Positions 1-6,737 of a stretch of 25,918 bases of DNA are shown in pieces (positions within the stretch are counted from its first letter, which is position 1; each line of letters begins with the position of its first letter). The notes below the pieces were generated by a model. The model was given only the letters and a program-made list of their open reading frames with translations, was not told the origin of the DNA and did no database searches. Source of the DNA: Methylophilaceae bacterium (GTDB lineage: Bacteria; Pseudomonadota; Gammaproteobacteria; Burkholderiales; Methylophilaceae); NCBI GenBank assembly GCA_947379975.1, contig CANCPF010000025.1, forward strand, positions 1 to 25,918, in the 5' to 3' direction. The position numbers were made by a program, and so were the translations under genes.

Positions 1-108
1 AGCTCTAAAGCTGACACTCATCAACTTAATGGTTGAATCAACTTATACTATTAAAACTTAATCCAGTGATTTTCAGTGAAATTAATCACAGAATATGGAT
101 GCCAAAAA

Positions 109-225
109 TTATTTGCCATAGCTATTTACGAAAAGTCTTGCACAGATTAGGCACACCAAACTAACGCCGCCAATCACTATTATGGCCAATGTGTCTGCGC
201 CAGTATAACCCCAGAAAGTACTCAT
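109..225 (-). CDS. 38-residue single-pass membrane peptide
   Basis: A short ORF reading ATG to TAA on the minus strand that encodes 38 residues. The N-terminus (MSTFWGYTGADT) is followed by a hydrophobic stretch at about residues 13-30 (LAIIVIGGVSLVCLIC), then a basic/polar tail (ARLFVNSYGK), which is the layout of a single-pass membrane peptide with its C-terminus probably cytoplasmic. It starts 37 nt after the stop of the winged-helix gene on the same strand and so would be the last gene of the haemoglobin/permease operon. There is no strong Shine-Dalgarno sequence. I do not recognise a family. The uninterrupted frame, the clear membrane segment and the operon position support it; its small size keeps confidence moderate. 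Confidence 0.5.
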   Translation of the reverse strand: MSTFWGYTGADTLAIIVIGGVSLVCLICARLFVNSYGK

Positions 226-262
226 TTTATATTCACTTGTGTTGATGTTGTCGTTTTAAAAA

Positions 263-547
263 TCAGCCGTCTAATAGACCTGTGTCTATCATTCTAGCTT
301 TTCCGAAGTCTGATAATTGGTAACGAAATAGTAGTTTTGCTCGCTGCTTATTCATTTCAAGTTTTTCTTCAACACGGGTAATTAATCCAGCGGCGGACAA
401 TTCATCCAAAGCGATGCGTATTGTCTTTTCGCTATAATCACCAAATATATTGTATTCAATAAAAACTTGCACAATAAGCTCGTCATCCCACAATGTGTTG
501 TTTTTACTTAGGGCTACTAGCAAAAAACCTTTTTGGTGTAGCTTCAT
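263..547 (-). CDS. small winged-helix DNA-binding-like protein
   Basis: A protein of 94 residues when started at the ATG at 547. This start is preferred over an in-frame UUG two codons upstream because an AAAGG motif lies 6 nt before the ATG. The sequence reads as a winged-helix fold: an N-terminal helix (HQKGFLLVALSKNN), a helix-turn-helix-like segment at about residues 36-58 (YSEKTIRIALDELSAAGLITRV), then a basic strand pair (KQRAKLLFRYQLSDFGKARM) like the wing. No sensor or metal-binding motif is visible. It begins just after the stop of the permease gene, with its ribosome binding site inside that gene, so translation is probably coupled. It could regulate this operon; that is inference from fold and position. 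The exact family is not recognised. Confidence 0.7.
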   Translation of the reverse strand: MKLHQKGFLLVALSKNNTLWDDELIVQVFIEYNIFGDYSEKTIRIALDELSAAGLITRVEEKLEMNKQRAKLLFRYQLSDFGKARMIDTGLLDG

Positions 548-549
548 AG

Positions 550-1641
550 TCAACCTTTAGCAGTGTTGCTATTCATGTCGGTGTGATCTCTAAGGTTGCT
601 AACAGATTCGGCGGGCTCGCTAAACATTACGAAACTGCCGAGTACCGTTAAGATAAGACCTACAATAAAATACCACTGTGGTAATTGTAAAGTGAATGCT
701 GCAATGAATATCAGCGCAAATACGGCATATAAGTTGCCAATTGCCTCGCCGCGTCCGACTCCAATTAAGCTAAAGCTCTTATAAAAAGACGTGTAACAAT
801 AAGCGTGGCAAGCAGATGCTAAGATGATCCATAACATTGCTTTGCCGTGAGTTACTGTTTCAATAATTAATGATTTGATGGGTAAATCGGTAAACATAGC
901 CAGTGCTGGCAATATAAATAATCCCCAAAATAATACTTCAAAACTAAATCGACAATGAATGCCAATATCTGGGTCAGAAACATCCATTGCGCGGCCAGCG
1001 ACAGCACCTTCAGAGCCCCAGCCTATGGCGGACATGATGCCACCTACATATCCTAGCCATGCATTGGGATTAGATGCGTCCATTTCACCAAACAGGCTAG
1101 GACCATAAATCACTATGCCACCGAATATAATGATGCACATACCAATAGCAGCACGTTTTGAGATTTTTTCTTTATACCAAAGTCGGGCAATAATAGCGCC
1201 GATGACGGGGTAGAACAACGAAGAAATTGCGGCAAAAACCGGTCCAATAAATCCCATAGCCATATAAGAACCAAATATCGCCATGGGGCCGCCGCATAGC
1301 GACGCAAGCGCATACCATTTTGATATCTTGCGGAAGCGCACCATGGTACGGCCGTAATCTTTAACTTTACCTAAAACTGTATTCCACAATAGTAAAAACA
1401 AAAATACCGTGATGGCATGTATCCATGTCATTACTGCCGTTGCTGCAAGTCTGGTGGATTGATGATCGATAGGAATATCTACATAAGGATGTTCGTACCA
1501 GAGCGCTGTGCCTGGAACATACCAAGCACCCCAAAGAATGGCTGTCCATAAAGCCCATATAAAGCCCCAACGCTGATTGCGTGCGTAATGACTGTGTAGA
1601 GCCTGCGTTAGCGTAGTAGGTAAAGCGGTAAAGTTGGACAT
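550..1641 (-). CDS. DMT-superfamily (EamA-like) permease
   Basis: A protein of about 363 residues with roughly ten hydrophobic helices arranged as two halves, as in drug/metabolite transporters of the EamA type. Typical signatures are the tryptophan-rich first helix (FIWALWTAILWGAWYVPG), the small-residue helix near residues 120-150 ending in LWYKEKIS, and the second-half repeat (ATxYxSFYKSF-type region HAYCYTSFYKSF, then IGNLYAVFALIF). The start is set at the ATG at 1641; an adjacent in-frame UUG is less likely. It lies 29 nt downstream of the truncated haemoglobin gene on the same strand. The substrate cannot be read from the sequence. Its position beside the TMA locus makes a methylated amine or related metabolite a possible cargo, but this is guesswork. 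Confidence 0.85.
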   Translation of the reverse strand: MSNFTALPTTLTQALHSHYARNQRWGFIWALWTAILWGAWYVPGTALWYEHPYVDIPIDHQSTRLAATAVMTWIHAITVFLFLLLWNTVLGKVKDYGRTMVRFRKISKWYALASLCGGPMAIFGSYMAMGFIGPVFAAISSLFYPVIGAIIARLWYKEKISKRAAIGMCIIIFGGIVIYGPSLFGEMDASNPNAWLGYVGGIMSAIGWGSEGAVAGRAMDVSDPDIGIHCRFSFEVLFWGLFILPALAMFTDLPIKSLIIETVTHGKAMLWIILASACHAYCYTSFYKSFSLIGVGRGEAIGNLYAVFALIFIAAFTLQLPQWYFIVGLILTVLGSFVMFSEPAESVSNLRDHTDMNSNTAKG

Positions 1642-1670
1642 CAATTTATGTTTCCGTTTTATTAGCCTAT

Positions 1671-2093
1671 TTATTCAGCTTGATTGACTAGTCGTTCTGC
1701 CACTGACGTGAAATGATTCATTAGCTTAGCTTTTATGCTTACTTCTATGTCCATGGTGTCGATTGCTAAAGCCATACATCGAAGCCAGATGTCTTTAGAT
1801 TCCGCACTTATTTCAATATAATCATGCATAGTTCTAATATTTGAGTGGCCATGTTTTTCAACATATAATTTTGGTCCGCCTAAAAATCCACACAGAAAAT
1901 TAAACTGCTCAACGCGAGCATGTGCAATGCCATTACCGCGTAAGTGCAATAAATGCAGTTTATGCGCTTCAGGTTGCGTTTCAATAATGTCATAAAATAC
2001 TTCAACTAACTTTCTAACGCCTGTCTCGCCACCGATCAAATCATATAAAGTATGGTGTGTTAAATCCGCCATGGTAGGTTGATACTGTGTCAT
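1671..2093 (-). CDS. group II truncated haemoglobin
   Basis: A 140-residue truncated globin. It carries the GG motif (IGGETG, 20-25) opening the fold, the Phe-Tyr pair at 33-34 expected at B9/B10, the GGP turn (72-74), a proximal-histidine candidate His90 in IRTMHDYIEI, and Trp103 in DIWLRCM at position G8, which is the hallmark of group II proteins. These haem proteins bind O2, NO or peroxide in the cytoplasm. The region EQFNFLCGFLGGPKLYVEKH matches a subgroup common in Proteobacteria. It is the first gene of a minus-strand operon with the DMT permease, winged-helix protein and membrane peptide. The upstream 380 nt separate it from the divergent TMA locus. A role in O2 or peroxide handling during DMA oxidation is possible but unproven. 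Confidence 0.9.
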   Translation of the reverse strand: MTQYQPTMADLTHHTLYDLIGGETGVRKLVEVFYDIIETQPEAHKLHLLHLRGNGIAHARVEQFNFLCGFLGGPKLYVEKHGHSNIRTMHDYIEISAESKDIWLRCMALAIDTMDIEVSIKAKLMNHFTSVAERLVNQAE

Positions 2094-2473
2094 TCTTGAC
2101 TTTCATTTTGCGTATATATGCCATCTATATTAGAGCTGTGAGTCAGCATAAAAAATTATCTTGAAGGTGTAATCACAAAGAAGTATTTATGTTTTCAATC
2201 GTAGGTAGAAAATAATCACTGAGTAAATATGCGCCTTACTACCACTTAAAGAGTAATCCATAATGGGAATTGTAAGTCGCTAGTCATATTCATCAAAATG
2301 GTGGCGTGCGTGGAAAATTTATCGCTGCTCCACAAGTTAGGTTTTATTAATCAGGCGACAAGATATAAATTTTTGCTATACCCAGGTGGGCAATTCTACA
2401 TAGTGCTTTTATCCTTGCGTTAAAGCCATGCTATAGAGTTGTATGGGGACATTTTATAAAAAGGGGACTTAAA
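2094..2473. promoter_or_regulatory. 380-nt divergent intergenic region
   Basis: The space between the haemoglobin operon (minus) and the permease gene (plus) must hold promoters for both. The clearest structure is an inverted repeat at about 2373-2393: TTGC and GCAA flank CCCA-GG-TGGG, an operator-like arrangement about 80 nt before the permease start. A UUG-preceding AAGGGGA at 2460-2466 is a good ribosome binding site. I found no convincing -35/-10 pair. Confidence 0.4.
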
Positions 2474-4174
2474 TTGAGCGTAAATTCTTCAGTTGATGCA
2501 ATTTCAGCTGATCTTTCTGAAAATGTAGTTGCGCAAAATGCAACGCTACATAGAAAGATAGGTTGGCAAGGTGCATTCTGGGTGGCAAGTGGCGTTCCAG
2601 CACTTGTTTTGTTTTCAATCGGTGCAATTGCAGCCACTGTGGGTAAGCCAGCGTGGATGATTTGGGCAATTTCAATCGCTTTTGGTTTTATTCAAGCGTT
2701 TACTTATGCGGAAATTGCCGGTTTGTTTCCGCATAAATCTGGTGGTGCGTCAATTTACGGTGCTGTTGCCTGGGTCAAGTACAGTAAGTTTATTGCCCCT
2801 GTATCTGTTTGGTGTAACTGGTTTGCTTGGTCACCGGTGCTGGCTATCGGCTCGGGTTTAGCCGCCGGTTATATGCTAAGCGCCTTATTTGCGCCGGATG
2901 CCATCATTAATACTTGGCAGATTACGCTACTTGATTTGAGTATGATTAAAGATGGCCTTTTGCTAAGAATCAACGCAACCTTTATTCTAGGTGCGGCTGT
3001 ATTGCTTTCAGTGTTTACCATTCAGCATGGTGGTATTTTACGTTCAGCCAAAACTACTATGATTTTAGGTGTGATTGCGCTTATTCCGCTCATGTTAATT
3101 GGCTTAGTGCCATTGTTAACAGGTGATGTTGCACAAGCTAACTTTTTCCCATTAGCGCCACTTGCTCACGATGCTGCAGGCAACGTGATTGATGGTGTGT
3201 GGGGAATTGAGGGCTGGAAGCTGATGGCTGGTGGCCTGTTTATTGCAGCTTGGTCTACTTATGGTTTTGAAACTGCTGTGTGTTACACACGTGAATTCAA
3301 AAATCCAAAGTCAGATACTTTTAAAGCTATTTTTTACTCTGGCTTACTTTGCGTTGCGGTATTTACCTTGGTGCCAATTGCCTTTCAAAGTCATTTAGGT
3401 TTAGGTCATATGGTAACGCCGGCAGTTGTTGATGCTGCAGGGGTAATTACAACTCCCGCGGTTTATGATGGAATGTTAGAAGCTTCAATCTACAGTGGTA
3501 TGGGTGTTGCTGCAGCATTTTCTGACATTGTTGGCGGTGGTAAGTTTATTGGTAATGTAATGGTCATTATGATGGTTTTAGCGCTATTACTCGCCATCAT
3601 GACTTCCATGGCAGGCTCCTCACGTACGTTGTATCAAGCCTCTGTTGATGGTTGGTTGCCAAAATATTTATCTAAAGTGAATGATCACGGTGCGCCAACC
3701 AGCGCAATGTGGACGGATCTTTGTTTTAATTTGATTCTGCTCATGATGTCAGACTATGTGTTCATTCTTGCGGCTTCAAATATCGGCTATATTATTTTCA
3801 ACTTCCTTAACCTTAACTCTGGCTGGATCCACAGAATTGATCGTGGTAACTGGGAACGCCCTTATAAAGCGCCAACTCTAATCCTAGCTTTAGGTGGCAT
3901 ACTAGGCTTCGTTAACTTAGGTATTATGGGTCTAGGTGCGGATATTTGGGGTGTAGGTACATTAAAAACCGGGTTAATCTTTGCGGCATTGATTATCCCT
4001 GTATTTATGTATCGTCACTATGTTCAAGATAAAGGACAGTTCCCTAAGCAAATGTTAGAAGATCTATATATTGATGGGCATGAAGATGGTGTTTCTGGCA
4101 ATAAGGCAGGTATTTTGCCCTATCTTGCGCTAGCGGCAGGTATCGCTTTAGTTTGGTATACGCATAGCTTATAA
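2474..4174 (+). CDS. APC-family permease of the TMA locus
   Basis: A 566-residue integral membrane protein with about twelve hydrophobic helices. It resembles amino acid/polyamine/organocation (APC) permeases: an N-terminal cytoplasmic segment of about 30 residues, the first helix GAFWVASGVPALVLF, then AISIAFGFIQAFTYAEIAGLFP, equivalent to the conserved helix 2-3 region, and a repeated core ending in a short C-terminal helix. The start is a UUG supported by AAGGGGA about 7 nt upstream; no in-frame ATG fits better. The gene ends in two hairpins before tmd, so tmd probably also has its own promoter. Position next to tmd suggests uptake of trimethylamine or another methylated amine; that substrate is inferred from context only. 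Confidence 0.85.
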   Translation: MSVNSSVDAISADLSENVVAQNATLHRKIGWQGAFWVASGVPALVLFSIGAIAATVGKPAWMIWAISIAFGFIQAFTYAEIAGLFPHKSGGASIYGAVAWVKYSKFIAPVSVWCNWFAWSPVLAIGSGLAAGYMLSALFAPDAIINTWQITLLDLSMIKDGLLLRINATFILGAAVLLSVFTIQHGGILRSAKTTMILGVIALIPLMLIGLVPLLTGDVAQANFFPLAPLAHDAAGNVIDGVWGIEGWKLMAGGLFIAAWSTYGFETAVCYTREFKNPKSDTFKAIFYSGLLCVAVFTLVPIAFQSHLGLGHMVTPAVVDAAGVITTPAVYDGMLEASIYSGMGVAAAFSDIVGGGKFIGNVMVIMMVLALLLAIMTSMAGSSRTLYQASVDGWLPKYLSKVNDHGAPTSAMWTDLCFNLILLMMSDYVFILAASNIGYIIFNFLNLNSGWIHRIDRGNWERPYKAPTLILALGGILGFVNLGIMGLGADIWGVGTLKTGLIFAALIIPVFMYRHYVQDKGQFPKQMLEDLYIDGHEDGVSGNKAGILPYLALAAGIALVWYTHSL

Positions 4175-4183
4175 AGGATCTAC

Positions 4184-4203
4184 ACACGTCCAAAAGGGCG
4201 TGT
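4184..4203 (+). terminator. hairpin after the permease gene
   Basis: An 8-bp stem (ACACGTCC with GGGCGTGT, one G-U pair) around an AAAA loop, 9 nt after the permease stop. It has no U-run of its own and stands directly before the stronger terminator, so it may be an RNA 3'-end stabilising hairpin. Confidence 0.5.
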
Positions 4204-4213
4204 TAGTAGCTAT

Positions 4214-4252
4214 AAAAAGCGGTCGAAGCTTTAAGCTTTGGCCGCTTTTTTT
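4214..4252 (+). terminator. rho-independent terminator after the permease gene
   Basis: A long stem built on AAAAAGCGG and CCGCTTTTTTT with an inner AAGCTT/AAGCTT helix and a run of seven T on the 3' side. It is flanked by A-runs as in a bidirectional terminator. It separates the permease transcript from tmd. Confidence 0.85.
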
Positions 4253-4412
4253 GTATTTTTTATGTGTCATTTTTTTGCTTTTTCCTTAAATATTTTCTGT
4301 TTCATATTCAAGTAACACCTTAGTAGTAAGCCATGAGGGTAATTGTTCGAACCGAGTATCGCCATGAAAATAGACCATTAGAAATTTCCATTTACATGAC
4401 CGGAGAGAGAAA

Positions 4413-6605
4413 ATGGCACGCGATCCAAAACACGATATTCTATTTGAACCTATTCAAATTGGCCCTAAAACTTTACGTAATCGTTTTTATCAAGTGCCGC
4501 ATTGTATTGGCGCCGGTTCTGATAAGCCAGGCTTTCAGGCAGCACATCGCTCAGTGAAAGCTGAGGGTGGATGGGCGGCGATGAATACGGAATATTGTTC
4601 TATTCACCCTGAATCTGATGATACGCATCGACTATCTGCGCGTATTTGGGATGAAGGTGATGTACGTAACCTACGTGCAATGACTGATGAAGTGCATAAA
4701 TACGGTGCCTTAGCCGGCGTGGAACTTTGGTATGGCGGTGCACATGCGCCTAATATGGAATCACGCGCTACGCAACGTGGCCCTAGTCAATTTGCATCAG
4801 AATTTGAAACATTAAGTTATTGTAAAGAAATGGATTTTGGTGATATTGCACAAGTACAACAATATTATGTTGATGCGGCTAAACGCTCACGCGATGCCGG
4901 TTTTGATATTGTGTATGTGTATGGTGCGCACTCCTATTTGCCATTGCAATTCTTAAATCCTTACTATAACAAACGTACTGATAAATACGGTGGTTCTTTA
5001 GAAAACCGCGCTCGCTTCTGGCTAGAAACTTTAGAAAAAGTTAAGCATGCGGTTGGTAGTGAATGTGCAATTGCGACACGTTTTGCTGTGGATACAGTTT
5101 ATGGTCCAGGTCAGATTGAAGTTGAAGTCGATGGTATGAAGTTTATTGAACTCGCTGACCCGTTGGTTGATTTGTGGGATGTGGATGTGGGTGATATTGC
5201 CGAGTGGGGCGAAGATGCTGGTCCTTCACGTTTTACCCAACAAGGCCACCAAATACCTTGGACTAAGTTCGTAAAACAAGTCTCAAAAAAACCAGTGCTT
5301 GGCGTTGGTCGTTTTACTGATCCAGAAAAAATGGTTGAAATTGTCACCAAAGGTTATGCCGATATTATTGGTTGTGCTCGCCCTTCAATTGCAGATCCAT
5401 TCTTGCCACAAAAAATCGAGCAAGGTCGTTATGACGATATTCGTGTTTGTATCGGTTGCAACGTATGTATTTCTCGTTGGGAAATCGGTGGTCCTCCAAT
5501 GATTTGTACACAAAATGCCACTGCCGGTGAAGAGTATCGTCGTGGCTGGCATCCTGAGAAATTCCGTAAAACAAGTTCTAAAGATTCAGTGTTAGTGGTT
5601 GGTGCTGGGCCTTCAGGATCAGAAGCTGCACGGGTGCTGATGGAAAGTGGTTATACCGTCCATTTATATGACAAAGCTGAAAAAATTGGCGGTCACTTAA
5701 ACACAGTGACTACATTACCTGGTCTAGGTGAGTGGAGTTATCACCGTGATTATCGCGAAACGCAAATTAATAAATTGGTGAAAAAGAATAAAGAAAGCCA
5801 AGTTGCGCTAGGTCAAAAACCAATGACAGCTGACGAAGTGCTGCAGTATGGCGCGGATAAAGTGATTATTGCGACAGGATCATCTTGGAATACAGATGGT
5901 AATAACTGCTTAACTCATGAGGCCATTCTAGGGGCAGATGCATCTTTAGCTGATCAGTTAACGCCAGAGCAAGTATTTGAAGGTAAGAAGAAAATTGGTA
6001 AACGTGTCGTTATTCTAAATGCCGATACCTATTTTATGGCACCTAGTTTAGCCGAAAAACTTGCTTTAGATGGCCACGAAGTCACTGTTGTTTCTGGCGT
6101 GCATTTGGCCAACTATATGCACTTCACCCTTGAATATCCAAACATGATGCGTCGCTTACATGAGTTGCACGTTGAAGAATTGGGCGATCATTTCTGTTCA
6201 AAAATTGAAGCAGGCCGTTTGGAAATTTACAATATTTGGGGTGACGGCTCAAAACGGACTTATCGTGGGCCTGGTGTTTCGCCACGTGATGCCAATACAA
6301 CGCATCGTTGGCTTGAGTTTGATTCATTGATTCTTGTGACAGGTCGTCATTCAGAAAATAAATTATGGAATGAGCTTAAAGCACGCGAATCTGAATGGGC
6401 TGCCAACGATATCAAAGGTATTTACTTGATTGGAGATGCAGAGGCGCCACGTTTAATTGCCGATGCAACTTTTACTGGTCACCGTGTAGCGCGTGAAATT
6501 GAAGAAGCTAATCCGCAAATCGCTATTCCATACAAACGTGAAGTAGCGGTATGGGGTGTACCACACATGCCAGGCGGGGAATTTAAGATTGAGTATAAGG
6601 TTTAG
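4413..6605 (+). CDS. tmd: trimethylamine dehydrogenase
   Basis: A 730-residue iron-sulfur flavoprotein that oxidatively demethylates TMA to dimethylamine and formaldehyde in the cytoplasm, independent of O2. The N-terminal half is the old-yellow-enzyme-like barrel with Cys31 for the 6-S-cysteinyl FMN bond, and Tyr170, His173 and Asp268 for the catalytic triad. The aromatic bowl that holds the TMA cation is complete (Tyr61, Trp265, Trp356). Tyr61 separates it from dimethylamine dehydrogenase, which, as I recall, has Gln there. Cys346, Cys349, Cys352 and Cys365 bind the 4Fe-4S cluster; Val345 and Tyr443 match the residues known to pass electrons to ETF. The C-terminal half holds the VVGAGPSG nucleotide (ADP) site. 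GGAGAGA precedes the ATG. Numbering includes Met1, one more than the W3A1 mature numbering. Confidence 0.98.
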   Translation: MARDPKHDILFEPIQIGPKTLRNRFYQVPHCIGAGSDKPGFQAAHRSVKAEGGWAAMNTEYCSIHPESDDTHRLSARIWDEGDVRNLRAMTDEVHKYGALAGVELWYGGAHAPNMESRATQRGPSQFASEFETLSYCKEMDFGDIAQVQQYYVDAAKRSRDAGFDIVYVYGAHSYLPLQFLNPYYNKRTDKYGGSLENRARFWLETLEKVKHAVGSECAIATRFAVDTVYGPGQIEVEVDGMKFIELADPLVDLWDVDVGDIAEWGEDAGPSRFTQQGHQIPWTKFVKQVSKKPVLGVGRFTDPEKMVEIVTKGYADIIGCARPSIADPFLPQKIEQGRYDDIRVCIGCNVCISRWEIGGPPMICTQNATAGEEYRRGWHPEKFRKTSSKDSVLVVGAGPSGSEAARVLMESGYTVHLYDKAEKIGGHLNTVTTLPGLGEWSYHRDYRETQINKLVKKNKESQVALGQKPMTADEVLQYGADKVIIATGSSWNTDGNNCLTHEAILGADASLADQLTPEQVFEGKKKIGKRVVILNADTYFMAPSLAEKLALDGHEVTVVSGVHLANYMHFTLEYPNMMRRLHELHVEELGDHFCSKIEAGRLEIYNIWGDGSKRTYRGPGVSPRDANTTHRWLEFDSLILVTGRHSENKLWNELKARESEWAANDIKGIYLIGDAEAPRLIADATFTGHRVAREIEEANPQIAIPYKREVAVWGVPHMPGGEFKIEYKV

Positions 6606-6618
6606 ATTGTTCTGAATG

Positions 6619-6646
6619 TAATCGCCGCAGAGTATCGCGGCGATTA
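6619..6646 (+). repeat. perfect 10-bp inverted repeat after tmd
   Basis: TAATCGCCGC and GCGGCGATTA form a perfect 10-bp stem around an 8-nt loop, 14 nt after the tmd stop. No T-run follows, so it is not a standard terminator. It could protect the tmd mRNA 3' end or slow read-through into the downstream genes. Confidence 0.75.
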
Positions 6647-6737
6647 TGGATAATGCGCAAGAGTTTACCCTGATGTTGCTAGCAAAAAATATAGCTCAGG
6701 TTGCATGGTTGATTAAATAACGAATAGGCAATGCACA

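Noticed and set aside
2298..2423. 41-codon plus-strand frame upstream of the permease
   Set aside because: No ribosome binding site, no recognisable pattern, and it ends well before the permease start; likely chance.
4333..4557. 74-codon plus-strand frame before and overlapping tmd
   Set aside because: It overlaps the start of tmd by about 145 bp in another frame, shows no family pattern, and the overlapping half is explained by tmd.
4413..6605. Dimethylamine dehydrogenase instead of trimethylamine dehydrogenase
   Set aside because: The substrate bowl has Tyr61 with Trp265 and Trp356, the TMA pattern; the DMA enzyme carries Gln at the Tyr position.
6619..6646. Rho-independent terminator after tmd
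   Set aside because: The stem is perfect but no T-run follows, so it was listed as an inverted repeat only.
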